Source: Photobacterium galatheae (GTDB lineage: Bacteria; Pseudomonadota; Gammaproteobacteria; Enterobacterales; Vibrionaceae). Taken from it: a stretch of 64,000 nt of DNA. The stretch is from the NCBI RefSeq assembly GCF_000695255.1, contig NZ_JMIB01000021.1:186001-250000 (forward strand), read 5' to 3'. Shown here in pieces: positions 36,178 to 46,668 of this stretch; position 1 is the first letter of the stretch; every line of letters begins with the position of its first letter. The notes beneath the pieces were generated by a model, which was not told the origin of the DNA, did no database searches, and worked only from the letters and a program-made list of their open reading frames with translations. A program made the translations under genes and the position numbers.

Positions 36178-36956
36178 TGGATTTCACTTTCGCGCAAATC
36201 ACAGCCTGGCTCGGGCAAGTCTGGTGGCCATTCTTCCGCCTGGGAGCTGCACTGGTCGCCATGCCTTTCTTTGGCGATGGTGCCATTCCGCTCTGGGTAC
36301 GCCTGCTGTTTGCCCTGTCCATCAGCATGTTGATTGCGCCCCTGATGCCCGCGATGCCGGCGGTGGATCCCCTCTCGCTCAAAGCCATCATACTGGCATT
36401 TGAGCAAGCCATTTGGGGCGTCTTTTTCGGCTTCATCCTGCATCTGCTCTTCACCACCATGACTATGCTGGGCCAGATTGTTTCCATGCAGATGGGGCTG
36501 AGTATGGCCATCATGAATGATCCGGTAAACGGCATGTCTGTTGCCCTGTTGGGCCGGATGTTCCTGATGTTCAGTACACTGCTGTTTCTGGCGCTGGACG
36601 GCCATTTAGTGGTGATTGATATTCTGGTTCAGAGTTTTCATATCTGGCCGGTCGGCTCCGGAATCAGTGAAGCCACACTCCACCAGGTGATTTCTATGGT
36701 CAGCTGGATGTTTGCTTCTGCCCTGGCGTTAGCGCTACCGGCCATTATTTCAATGCTGCTGGCGAACATCAGCTTTGGCGTGATGAACCGGGCCGCTCCC
36801 AGCCTGAACATTTACGCTCTGGGCTTTCCAATGACGATGTTATTGGGTTTGTTCAGCATGCTCATCGCCATCAGTGGCGTTCCGACACGCTACACCGAAT
36901 TTGTTCATACCACATTGCAGGCACTGACCCGCTACGTCGCAGGAAACGGCATATGA
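36177..36956 (+). CDS. lfiR: Lateral flagellar export gate protein FliR_L
   Basis: 259 residues, about six membrane helices, with MPFFGDGAIPLWVRLLFALS, QIVSMQMGLSMAIMNDP and PSLNIYALGFPMTMLLGLF as FliR landmarks. It overlaps fliQ_L by 1 nt and flhB_L by 4 nt (ATGA), so the gate genes are translationally coupled. Confidence 0.93.
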   Translation: MDFTFAQITAWLGQVWWPFFRLGAALVAMPFFGDGAIPLWVRLLFALSISMLIAPLMPAMPAVDPLSLKAIILAFEQAIWGVFFGFILHLLFTTMTMLGQIVSMQMGLSMAIMNDPVNGMSVALLGRMFLMFSTLLFLALDGHLVVIDILVQSFHIWPVGSGISEATLHQVISMVSWMFASALALALPAIISMLLANISFGVMNRAAPSLNIYALGFPMTMLLGLFSMLIAISGVPTRYTEFVHTTLQALTRYVAGNGI

Positions 36957-38080
36957 GTGATCAGAGTACTCAGGACAAAACAGAAAAGGCCACGCCCCAG
37001 AAAATCCGCAAAGCACGGGAACAGGGGCAAATTCCCCGTGCCAAAGATCTGACTGCTGCGGTCATTTTTCTGGTCGTGGTTTATTTCTTTTCCATCCAGA
37101 TCAATACCATTTGGGATGCCATGAGCGGTGTCTTTCGTTTCAACATGCAGCTAACCCGCGAAGACTTGCAGTCCCCCTGGAAGGGCATCGAACATGTGGG
37201 CCAGAGCCTGGCGATTGTGATCGAATTACTGCTGCCGCTGTTCATGGTGATTCTGCTGGCGGCTATTGGCGGAAGCCTGCTTCTGGGCGGATGGCTGTTT
37301 TATCCGGCAGGTGTGATGCCCAAGCTGTCAAAAATCAGTCCTCTTTCCGGAATCAAGCGTATGTTTTCAACCCGCTCACTGGTGGAGTTGCTGAAATCAT
37401 CGCTGAAAGTCACCGTGCTGCTGTTACTGCTTTATCTGTATCTGAATGCTCACCTGGCTGAACTGCTGGCGATGCAAAACCAGTCGCTGCGACAGGGTGT
37501 CGTCGCGATTATGCAGATTTTGTTCGATGGCGTACTCATGATGGGCATCGCCCTGCTTCTCTTCGGTCTGTTAGACGTTCCCTACCAGCGTTGGGAACAC
37601 CTGAAACAGCTGAAAATGACCAAGCAGGAAATCAAAGAAGAATATAAAAACAGCGAAGGCCGCCCGGAAGTCAAACAACGCATCCGTCAGATTCAGCAAC
37701 AGTTTGCAAGACGAAAAGTTGAAAAGACGGTGCCACAGGCAGACGTTGTGATCACCAACCCGACCCACTATGCCGTGGCGATCAAATACGACCCGGCCAT
37801 GTATGACGCCCCTTTTGTGGTCGCCAAAGGCGTCGATGAAATGGCGCAGCATATTCAGCGTATTGCCCGAGAAAACAATGTTGAAGTGTTGAATTCACCA
37901 CCACTGACGCGGGCAATTTACCATACAACGCAGTTGGAACAGGCCGTGCCGAACCAACTGTATATTGCTGTGGCGCACATTCTGACCTATGTCATGCAGT
38001 TGAAAGCCTTCCGAACCGGCAAAGGCGGACAACCACAGCCATTACCGACTTTTGTTATCCCACGCCACCTACAGTATTAA
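36953..38080 (+). CDS. lfhB: Lateral flagellar export switch FlhB_L
   Basis: 375 residues: four membrane helices, then a cytoplasmic domain with the autocleavage site NPTH (residues 269-272, within TNPTHYAVAIKYD) intact. The N-terminus DKTEKATPQKIRKAREQGQI is typical. FlhB cleavage switches export from rod/hook to filament proteins, working with FliK_L, encoded at 46668. 21 nt before flhA_L. Confidence 0.94.
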   Translation: MSDQSTQDKTEKATPQKIRKAREQGQIPRAKDLTAAVIFLVVVYFFSIQINTIWDAMSGVFRFNMQLTREDLQSPWKGIEHVGQSLAIVIELLLPLFMVILLAAIGGSLLLGGWLFYPAGVMPKLSKISPLSGIKRMFSTRSLVELLKSSLKVTVLLLLLYLYLNAHLAELLAMQNQSLRQGVVAIMQILFDGVLMMGIALLLFGLLDVPYQRWEHLKQLKMTKQEIKEEYKNSEGRPEVKQRIRQIQQQFARRKVEKTVPQADVVITNPTHYAVAIKYDPAMYDAPFVVAKGVDEMAQHIQRIARENNVEVLNSPPLTRAIYHTTQLEQAVPNQLYIAVAHILTYVMQLKAFRTGKGGQPQPLPTFVIPRHLQY

Positions 38081-38101
38081 GGCAGGAGAGAGATCAAACC
38101 C

Positions 38102-40195
38102 ATGCTAAACCGGCTACCTCAACTGAACCATTTTAAGCGCAGCTATATCAGCATTCCTGCTGCGCTGCTCATGATACTGGCGATGGTCATGTTGCCTTTG
38201 CCGCCCATGCTGCTCGACGCGATGTTTACGTTCAACATTGTGTTGGCAATTATGGTGCTGCTGGTCAGCACAACGGCAAAGCGACCGCTGGATTTCTCCG
38301 TATTCCCGACCATTCTGCTGGTTGCGACCCTGCTCCGCCTGACACTGAACGTTGCATCGACCCGTGTCGTGCTGCTGGAAGGCCATCAGGGGGGGGATGC
38401 CGCCGGTAAGGTCATCCAGGCCTTCGGTGAAGTGGTCATCGGCGGTAACTATGTCGTCGGTATGGTTGTATTCGTCATTCTGATGATCATCAACTTTGTC
38501 GTGATCACCAAAGGTGGTGAGCGGATTTCCGAAGTGGCCGCTCGCTTTACCCTAGATGCCCTGCCCGGTAAACAAATGGCCATTGATGCCGACCTGAACG
38601 CCGGTCTGATCGATCAGGAACGCGCCAAACAACGCCGAAAAGACGTCGCCAATGAAGCCGACTTCTACGGCTCAATGGACGGTGCATCCAAGTTTGTCCG
38701 TGGTGATGCCATTGCCGGTCTGCTGATTCTGTTCATCAATATTATTGGTGGTGTCAGCATTGGTGTGTTCGAATTCGACATGACCGCAGCGGAAGCGTTC
38801 AAGACTTTTGCCCTGCTGACCATTGGTGACGGTCTGGTTGCTCAGATCCCTTCCCTGTTGCTGGCCACTTCTGCTGCGATTATTGTCACCCGCATCAATG
38901 ACAGTGATGATGACATGGCAGAGGCCATGCGAAACCAGCTGTTAGCAACCCCGGCAACCCTGTTTATCGCAGCCGCAATTATGGCGATTGTCGGCAGCGT
39001 ACCGGGCATGCCACATCTGGCATTTTACGCATTCGCCGCAGTCCTGGCCTATGCCGGATGGCGACAAGCGAAAACACCACAGCATGATACGCAGCTTGAG
39101 CAGGTTGAACAGCTCAGTCACGCAATGCGCCGTGAAAGTGAGCAGACACTCGCCTGGGAAGACATTCCGCATGTACACAGTCTGTCACTGCAACTGGGTT
39201 TCCGTCTGGTTCATCTGGTAAATAAAGATCAGGGTGCCCCGCTCACCCAACGCATTCGTGGCATTCGGAAAACTCTGTCTGAACAGGTTGGCTACCTGCT
39301 GCCGGAAATCAGTATTCAGGACAACCTCAGCCTGCGTCCGAATCAGTACACCATTGCGGTGCACGGTGAGATCATCGAGCAGGGTGAAATCGAACCGGAT
39401 CGTCTGATGGCCATTGCTGTGGGCGAAACCTACGGTGAGATTGATGGGATTCTGGGCACTGACCCGGCTTACCAGCTGCCAGCGGTCTGGATTGAACCCA
39501 GCGATAAAGCGAAAGCCCTGAACATGGGATATCAGGTGATTGATGATGCCACGGTGATTGCAACGCACCTGAGCAAAATCATGAAGAATAACCTGGCCGA
39601 TCTGTTTACGCATGACGATGTCGAAAGCATGATGCAGCGCCTGTCGGCACAAGCGCCAAAACTGGCTGAGGCATTAGGCAATGCCATTACGCCCGCGCAG
39701 CAATTGAAAGTCTTCCGTCAGTTGTTGCAAGATCAAGTCCCGGTGAAAGATATCCGCACCATTGCCAATACCATGCTGGATAGCGTTGAAAACACCAAAG
39801 ACCCAATCCTGCTTGCAGCCGATGTCCGTTGCAGCCTGCGCCGTACACTGGTGAACCTGATTAACGGGGATCGGAAAGATCTCAACGTCTACACATTGGC
39901 AGATGATCTCGAACAAATTCTGCTGCAATCGCTACAGCAGGCACAGGCGAACGGTCAGGTCGCGCTGGACAGCTTCCCGGTCGAGCCAAATATTCTTCAG
40001 CAATTCCAGCAGAATCTGCCGCTGGTGAAACAACAGCTGAAACAACAGAATATGCCACCCGTTTTACTGGTCATGCCACAACTTCGACCACTTCTGTCAC
40101 GTTATGCGCGTACATTTGCGCAAGGTCTGGCGGTCTTGTCTTATAATGAGATCCCAGAGCACAAGCAAATCAACGTGGTAGGAAACCTTGGCTAA
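38102..40195 (+). CDS. lfhA: Lateral flagellar export gate protein FlhA_L
   Basis: 697 residues, eight N-terminal membrane helices and a large cytoplasmic domain. Landmarks: STRVVLLEGHQGG, FVVITKGGERISEVAARFTLDALPGK-like FHIPEP loop (residues ~135-165) and AKQRRKDVANEADFYGSMDG. FlhA forms the nonameric docking platform for chaperone-substrate complexes and drives proton-coupled export. The last 8 nt overlap the start of a degenerate EAL-domain gene. Confidence 0.95.
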   Translation: MLNRLPQLNHFKRSYISIPAALLMILAMVMLPLPPMLLDAMFTFNIVLAIMVLLVSTTAKRPLDFSVFPTILLVATLLRLTLNVASTRVVLLEGHQGGDAAGKVIQAFGEVVIGGNYVVGMVVFVILMIINFVVITKGGERISEVAARFTLDALPGKQMAIDADLNAGLIDQERAKQRRKDVANEADFYGSMDGASKFVRGDAIAGLLILFINIIGGVSIGVFEFDMTAAEAFKTFALLTIGDGLVAQIPSLLLATSAAIIVTRINDSDDDMAEAMRNQLLATPATLFIAAAIMAIVGSVPGMPHLAFYAFAAVLAYAGWRQAKTPQHDTQLEQVEQLSHAMRRESEQTLAWEDIPHVHSLSLQLGFRLVHLVNKDQGAPLTQRIRGIRKTLSEQVGYLLPEISIQDNLSLRPNQYTIAVHGEIIEQGEIEPDRLMAIAVGETYGEIDGILGTDPAYQLPAVWIEPSDKAKALNMGYQVIDDATVIATHLSKIMKNNLADLFTHDDVESMMQRLSAQAPKLAEALGNAITPAQQLKVFRQLLQDQVPVKDIRTIANTMLDSVENTKDPILLAADVRCSLRRTLVNLINGDRKDLNVYTLADDLEQILLQSLQQAQANGQVALDSFPVEPNILQQFQQNLPLVKQQLKQQNMPPVLLVMPQLRPLLSRYARTFAQGLAVLSYNEIPEHKQINVVGNLG

Positions 40196-40997
40196 GCTGT
40201 TTACCGACACCGCCCTTGGCGAACATACGAGAGGGCTGCTGATTCAGGCAGCCCGGACACCGGATGATTTCATTCTGTTAGAGGCCATGCAGCATAATGA
40301 TATTCGTCATGCCTGCCAGCCCATCCGGCATACCGAATCCAATGAGGTGACCTTCCAGCACCTCACCCTGCGTTTCGGCAGCAACAATGAGCAAAGCGTT
40401 TATCGTTTTGACCTGTCAGATGAAATGCGTTACGCCCTTGACTTGTTTGGCCTGCTTCTGGCGATCAAACATATCAAATTCCAGCAGGAAACCATTATCC
40501 CGAGTCTGATAAATCCCTTAGTTGTGCCTTTGCAGGCGGAGACCCTGCTGAACTGGGAGCCCGGTCATCAGTTTCTCACGGCGTTGTATGAGCACCATGG
40601 GAAGGCTATGCGAGATATCGTGCCCTGTATTCAGCTCTTTCAACCCCATTTAGACCCAGAGCAGCTCAGTGCCTTGCTCCGTTGGCTGCATGATGCCAGT
40701 CTGGCCGTCTGGGTTGATCTGCGATTACCCACCCCCTATTTGCCTTTGCTGGATAAAACGCCACCGGCTGCGATTAAAATGGCTCAGATGAGTGAAGACA
40801 CCAGCTTTAAGCAAGGGCTGTTACCTGTGATTCGCTTCCTCCGGCAAAACGACATCGACTTTGTGGCCGGCCGTGTTGCCACGCAGCATGACCTGATCCG
40901 ATTTAGAAGATTAGGTGCCGGATATTATTTTGGCTATATCAGCGATATTCCGACGTCCTTTTCGGCACCCAGAAAACTAAAACTCGTTCAGTCATGA
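40188..40997 (+). CDS. Degenerate EAL-domain protein embedded in the lateral flagellar operon
   Basis: 269 residues starting at TTG 40188 (TAGGA upstream), overlapping the flhA_L stop by 8 nt. The EAL fold can be followed: QPI (44-46), then FQHLTLRF (56-63) where active enzymes have EALLR; AVWVDLRLP (173-181) in place of ALDDFGTG; PAAIKM (193-198) keeping the KxD-position Lys (K197) but not the Asp; DFVAGRVAT (224-232) for VVAEGVET; YYFGY (246-250) for QGY. The metal- and base-providing acidic residues are mostly gone, so phosphodiesterase activity is not expected. By analogy with YdiV-type EAL proteins it may bind a protein partner or c-di-GMP and gate lateral flagellar assembly. That role is inference. 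It ends the operon. Confidence 0.82.
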   Translation: MAKLFTDTALGEHTRGLLIQAARTPDDFILLEAMQHNDIRHACQPIRHTESNEVTFQHLTLRFGSNNEQSVYRFDLSDEMRYALDLFGLLLAIKHIKFQQETIIPSLINPLVVPLQAETLLNWEPGHQFLTALYEHHGKAMRDIVPCIQLFQPHLDPEQLSALLRWLHDASLAVWVDLRLPTPYLPLLDKTPPAAIKMAQMSEDTSFKQGLLPVIRFLRQNDIDFVAGRVATQHDLIRFRRLGAGYYFGYISDIPTSFSAPRKLKLVQS

Positions 40998-41007
40998 TGA
41001 CAGATAA

Positions 41008-41048
41008 ATAAAAAACGCCAGCCACACCCGCTGGCGTTTTTTATTTAT
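41008..41048 (+). terminator. Terminator of the fliM-flhA_L operon
   Basis: AAAAACGCCAGC, loop CACACCC, GCTGGCGTTTTTT, with complementary TAAAT/ATTTA flanks. A strong perfect stem with A and T runs. Confidence 0.94.
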
Positions 41049-41284
41049 CTCAGCAACCACCGCGACAATATCGTGTCATTTTGATGAAACCCACGGTTCC
41101 ATCGAACAAATCTGCCTCACCGATCAGAGTCAAATACGGATTAATCCATCCTCAATCAAATCATTTTTGAATCTCACTTCAAGCCAGCTTCCCTGATTCA
41201 GGTCATTTTATTATTTTTTTCACCATTCATTTTAGAACTTTAGAATACAATCAAACAATTGTTTTTTAAGGGTTTTCGTCGATT

Positions 41285-41311
41285 TAAACATCAATAAAGA
41301 CATCCGACCAA
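41285..41311 (+). promoter_or_regulatory. Possible sigma-28 (LafS) promoter for lafA
   Basis: TAAA at 41285-41288 and CCGACCAA at 41304-41311 resemble the FliA promoter (TAAA-N15-GCCGATAA) with one base less spacing. It is 159 nt before the lafA ATG. Flagellin genes of lateral systems depend on the dedicated sigma-28 LafS, which fits, but the match is imperfect. Further down, GCCACAC (41394-41400) and GTGTGGC (41419-41425) can form a leader stem-loop. No gene otherwise in 41049-41469. Confidence 0.35.
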
Positions 41312-41469
41312 TGTGAAAAAATCAATTTTTTTTACTTTCCTGATTAATCTTCTCAGAGCCTCTTCCGCCTCATATTAGCGAGTAGGAATGACGGCCACAC
41401 GGAACAACATACGACATTGTGTGGCGTTAAAAAAACCAATATGAAGATGTAAAACTAAGGAGAATTTTC

Positions 41470-42342
41470 ATGGCTCTATCAATGCACACCAACTACGCAT
41501 CTCTGGTAACGCAAAACACTCTGAACGGCACAGGTAACATGCTGAACAAAGCCATGGAGCGTCTGGCGACTGGCTACCGCATCAACTCTGCTGCTGACGA
41601 TGCAGCTGGTCTGCAAATCTCTAGCCGCCTGGAAGCACAAACGCGTGGCATGTCAGTTGCAATGCGCAACTCACAAGACGGCATCTCTATGATGCAAACT
41701 GCTGAAGGTGCACTGGACGAAGCAACCAACATCCTTTACCGCATGAACGACCTGGCCACTCAGGCTGCGAACGGTACAAACTCTGTCAACGACCAGCAAG
41801 CACTGCAAGCTGAATTCGCTGAACTGACCAGCGAGCTGGGCAGCGTGATGGCAAACACCAAATATGCAGGCGAAACTCTGTTTGGCACAGGTGGTGTGAA
41901 AGGCGGCGGTATCACTCTGCAAATTGGTGGCTCAACTGCAGAAACACTGAGCTTCTCAGGTATTGATGCCAAAGTTCAGAACGTTGTTAGCGCACTGGCT
42001 GCTAGCGGTACAATTGCATCACTGACTGGCTTTGGTGGCGCAACTGGTACAACTAACCAAACAGCAGCCCAAACGGCAATGACAACCATCACAGCAACTC
42101 TGGACACTATCGGTGGCGCACGTGCTGCACTGGGTGCGAACATCAACCGTCTGGAACACACCATCACTAACCTGGGCAACATGGTTGAGAACACCACTGC
42201 TGCGAAAGGCCGTATCACTGATACCGACTTCGCTGTAGAAACTTCAAACATGACGAAGAACCAGATGCTGATGCAAGCCGGTACTAACGTACTGTCTCAA
42301 ACGAACCAGCTGTCTGGCATGGCAATGTCTCTGCTGCGCTAA
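41470..42342 (+). CDS. lafA: LafA lateral flagellin
   Basis: 290 residues. Conserved flagellin ends: N-terminal [40 protein letters not shown], and C-terminal [20 protein letters not shown] and [14 protein letters not shown]. The short, Ser/Thr/Gly-rich centre (about 150-210) would be surface exposed and could accept O-glycans. It is the filament subunit of lateral flagella. Strong ribosome-binding site AAGGAG. Codon use is markedly biased towards favoured codons, as for a highly expressed gene. Monocistronic with its own terminator. Confidence 0.95.
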   Translation: MALSMHTNYASLVTQNTLNGTGNMLNKAMERLATGYRINSAADDAAGLQISSRLEAQTRGMSVAMRNSQDGISMMQTAEGALDEATNILYRMNDLATQAANGTNSVNDQQALQAEFAELTSELGSVMANTKYAGETLFGTGGVKGGGITLQIGGSTAETLSFSGIDAKVQNVVSALAASGTIASLTGFGGATGTTNQTAAQTAMTTITATLDTIGGARAALGANINRLEHTITNLGNMVENTTAAKGRITDTDFAVETSNMTKNQMLMQAGTNVLSQTNQLSGMAMSLLR

Positions 42343-42387
42343 TCCCCGGATTAGACTCAGAAACAACGACCAAAGTCACTCAAATAT

Positions 42388-42418
42388 TAAAAGCCCCGAT
42401 TTCGGGGCTTTTTTTCGT
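42388..42418 (+). terminator. Terminator after lafA
   Basis: AAAAGCCCCGA, loop TTT, CGGGGCTTTTTTT. A strong rho-independent terminator 45 nt after the flagellin stop. From here to 42685 the DNA is AT-rich, with a TTGACA at 42572-42577 that could belong to the aminopeptidase promoter. Confidence 0.94.
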
Positions 42419-42673
42419 TATAGCTCGCAAAAACAGAAGTTCACTGATCATTTCCTCCCGTATTGCTTTCCACCTTAATTAATCATTTTAGCTATAGATA
42501 ACTCTGAAAATTCAAGATTCAGCAGTTTTAAGTGGCGAAAAAACAGACACCGCAAATTAATTATCACCCTATTGACAACTTTGTGACAACTTATCATTAC
42601 GCATTGAATACAAAGAAGAATTTCGCTTTTCTCTGGAACTGACTTAAGTTTTGTTGGTTTAACAAAAAAATAA

Positions 42674-44221
<1,548 letters not shown>

Positions 44222-44276
44222 CCCTGTCCAAAAGACAGGCCTGTACCCAATTGGCCTGTCATTCGTTCTCTATCAC

Positions 44277-44312
44277 ACCGGAAACCTGCAGGTTTCCGGT
44301 TTTCTTTTTTTA
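44277..44312 (+). terminator. Terminator after the aminopeptidase gene
   Basis: ACCGGAAACC (44277-44286), loop TGCA, GGTTTCCGGT (44291-44300), followed by TTTCTTTTTT. A perfect 10-bp stem. Confidence 0.95.
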
Positions 44313-44459
44313 TCTGCATCAAAGCCTACCACTTCCATTACATCTTAATGCCTTCAGCCAATATGCCGCCCTCATTTGTTGGGATGTTACATAGTCGATA
44401 CAAAATTCTATGTCATCGGTCCTACGGGAATATCTATCGATTCCAGCTGATACGGAATG

Positions 44460-44535
44460 GCTTTCCGCACTGGAAGCGGACTTCATAAGCCGGAAGGTCC
44501 AGCGGAAACCCGATCGGAAATCTTGCTTCCGCCAA
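44460..44535 (+). promoter_or_regulatory. Cluster of TTCCGC/GCGGA repeats upstream of the fliD_L sigma-54 promoter
   Basis: Four copies of a hexamer-like element in both orientations lie 50-120 nt before the sigma-54 promoter: TTCCGC 44463-44468, GCGGA 44476-44480, GCGGAA 44502-44507, TTCCGC 44527-44532. This is the expected distance for an upstream activating sequence, so LafK binding is a reasonable guess from position alone. Confidence 0.4.
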
Positions 44536-44583
44536 TCGGAGTCTGAACAGATAAATCCTATTAAATTTAGTAATTTACCTTAA

Positions 44584-44598
44584 TGGCACACTATTTGC
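44584..44598 (+). promoter_or_regulatory. Sigma-54 (-24/-12) promoter of the fliD_L operon
   Basis: TGGCAC (44584-44589), 5 nt, TTGC (44595-44598): an exact match to the TGGCAC-N5-TTGC consensus with the correct 10-nt spacing between GG and GC. It sits 30 nt before the fliD_L ATG, and the sigma-54 activator LafK is encoded in the same region. Confidence 0.85.
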
Positions 44599-44628
44599 TT
44601 TAGTAGCAATAAATAAAGGAGTTTTCCC

Positions 44629-45969
44629 ATGAGTTCCATTGATCCGATCAGTATGGCGCAACAGCTTGCCACTTATGAGGTACAACCATTCCAGAATCGT
44701 TATCAGACTCAGTCTGATAAATATCAGAGTCAGATTTCTGCCTACGGCAAAATCGAATCAGCTCTGCGTGCGTTCCGTACTGCCGTGGAAGACATGAATG
44801 GCCTGAATGACAGCGTTGTTAAAAACAACGCAACCTTCTCTCAGGAAGGCAACCTGAGTGCCAGTGTGGACGGGAATGCACTGGCAGGTGAATATCAGGT
44901 CTTTGTTGAGCAAGTTGCAACAGCACACCAAATGAGTGTTGATCTGGGTGCTGGCACAACGTCATCAACACCGGTTCCGGCAACAGGCACCATGATGATT
45001 ACCATGGATGGCAAAACCCTGAACCTGGATCTGTCCACTGTAGATACCGACAGCGACGGCACAGCAACCGTTCAGGAGCTTGTTAATGCCATCAATAATG
45101 ATGAAAACAATCCGGGTGTAAACGCCACCCTGGTCCGTGCCAATGGTGAAACGCACTTCATGCTGTCCGGCAAGGAAACTGGTTCTGCCAATGCTATCTC
45201 TGTCAGTGCAAGCGGGACTGGTGATGCCACCTTTGAAAATGCCTTTGCAAGCGCCAGTGACATCACCACACCTCAGGATGCCGTGATCTGGCTGGGGGCT
45301 GAAGGAACAGGCCTGAAACTGACCAACAGCTCCAATACCTTTGAAGGGGTGATTGATGGAGTCGATCTGACCGTCACTAAAGCGCAGAAAAGCGGCGATC
45401 AACCGGTAGGCATGTCTGTAGGCGCAGATAAAGAAGCGACCAAAGAGCAACTGAACAAGCTGGTTGAAAGCTACAACGCCCTGATGTCTGAAATCGACAA
45501 GTACACCAAAACCGGTTCAGAAGATGAAAAACGCGGCGTTCTGGCCGGTGACGGTACACTCCGTTCACTGGAAAACCAAATCAGCAGCATTTTCCGTCAG
45601 AACTACAACAGCCAGAGCCTGTATTCCGTGGGTGTCAGCATCGACCGAAACGGCAAACTGGCCATTGATAACGAGAAATTCGAAGCCGCGCAAGCCAAAG
45701 ACCCGGCAGCGCTCGGCGAAATGTTTAACGGCACAGATCAGCTGTTCGACTCTCTTGAAGCAACCGTCAAACCTTACCTGTCATTCTCTGATGGGGTCTT
45801 CAAGAGCCGTAAGGACAGCCTGCAGCAAAACATCAGCCGGATCGACGACAAGTTGTCGGGCCTGGAGCGTAAATATCAGATGTCTTATGACCGTTATCTT
45901 GCGCAATTCACCCAGATGAACCAGTTGATGACACAAATGAACCAAACAAGCGGATTATTCGCGATTTAA
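44629..45969 (+). CDS. lafB: Lateral flagellar filament cap FliD_L (LafB)
   Basis: 446 residues. The N-terminal FliD signature is SIDPISMAQQLATYEVQPFQNRY (residues ~3-25). The C-terminal region has GDGTLRSLENQISSIF, SIDRNGKLAIDNEKFEAA and a closing coiled coil (RIDDKLSGLERKYQMSYDRY). It caps the filament and lets LafA polymerise. First gene of the sigma-54-driven fliD-S-T-K-L-A-motAB_L operon. AAAGGAG precedes the ATG. Confidence 0.94.
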   Translation: MSSIDPISMAQQLATYEVQPFQNRYQTQSDKYQSQISAYGKIESALRAFRTAVEDMNGLNDSVVKNNATFSQEGNLSASVDGNALAGEYQVFVEQVATAHQMSVDLGAGTTSSTPVPATGTMMITMDGKTLNLDLSTVDTDSDGTATVQELVNAINNDENNPGVNATLVRANGETHFMLSGKETGSANAISVSASGTGDATFENAFASASDITTPQDAVIWLGAEGTGLKLTNSSNTFEGVIDGVDLTVTKAQKSGDQPVGMSVGADKEATKEQLNKLVESYNALMSEIDKYTKTGSEDEKRGVLAGDGTLRSLENQISSIFRQNYNSQSLYSVGVSIDRNGKLAIDNEKFEAAQAKDPAALGEMFNGTDQLFDSLEATVKPYLSFSDGVFKSRKDSLQQNISRIDDKLSGLERKYQMSYDRYLAQFTQMNQLMTQMNQTSGLFAI

Positions 45970-45980
45970 AGGAGCTACCC

Positions 45981-46370
45981 ATGCTAATGCAAAACTCGGG
46001 CTTTGATTCTTATCAAAGCGTTGATCTGGATGCCCAGGCCGCATCGGCAAACCCGCATCAGCTTGTCCTGATGCTGATCGATGGCCTGTTGGATGAACTC
46101 ATCCGGGTCAAAGGTCACATCGAATCCAAACGTTTGGAAGCCAAAAGTAAAGGAATCAGTAAGTGCATGAACATTCTGATTGGCCTGGACAGTGCGTTGG
46201 ATATCGAAGCAGGTGACGAACTTGCTGCCAACCTGCATGACCTTTACGAGTTTTGCATTGCTGAGCTTTTCAAGGCGAGCTCTGAGAACAAAGCCGAGCA
46301 TCTCGACTCCGTTGAGAAAGTCATGAAGAACATTCGTGAAGGCTGGGAAGGATTCGGACAGCATGCCTAA
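45981..46370 (+). CDS. lafC: Lateral flagellin chaperone FliS_L (LafC)
   Basis: 129 residues. The FliS core is clear: SYQSVDLDAQAASANPHQLV, LMLIDGLLDELIRVKGHIES and KSKGISKCMNILIGLDSALD. It binds the C-terminus of unexported flagellin and prevents early polymerisation. The ribosome-binding site AAGGAG lies just after the fliD_L stop. The end overlaps the next gene by 8 nt. Confidence 0.93.
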   Translation: MLMQNSGFDSYQSVDLDAQAASANPHQLVLMLIDGLLDELIRVKGHIESKRLEAKSKGISKCMNILIGLDSALDIEAGDELAANLHDLYEFCIAELFKASSENKAEHLDSVEKVMKNIREGWEGFGQHA

Positions 46371-46668
46371 CATCACGGTCACTCAACTGCACAATCTGAA
46401 GCAGAATATCGACCGCGCAGTTGCCGAGCACGACTGGAACCGTTTGCAACAGCTTGACCAGACACTGCAAAAGGTACTGCTGAGTTTACAGCATGAGTCT
46501 TTCAGTCATGAACAGATTCAGGCATTAAACCACCTGAAAAGCAGTCATCTTGCGGCGATTAGTGCCGTCAAGGAAAACAAAGACAAACTTCAGCAAGACA
46601 TGAATGCCGTCAGTGAAGGAAAAGAAGGACTTTTGGCATATCAGATGGCCATGAACATGGAGCTTTAA
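46363..46668 (+). CDS. lafD: LafD, FliT-like small chaperone of the lateral system
   Basis: 101 residues, all helical and charged (LHNLKQNIDRAVAEHDWNRL; LQQLDQTLQKVLLSLQHESF). It has no strong signature of its own. Its place between FliS and FliK, its size and its helical make-up fit a FliT-type chaperone, probably for FliD_L. The ATG at 46363 overlaps fliS_L by 8 nt; an in-frame ATG at 46336 lies deeper in fliS_L and is less likely. The stop shares one base with the next ATG. Confidence 0.78.
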   Translation: MPNITVTQLHNLKQNIDRAVAEHDWNRLQQLDQTLQKVLLSLQHESFSHEQIQALNHLKSSHLAAISAVKENKDKLQQDMNAVSEGKEGLLAYQMAMNMEL

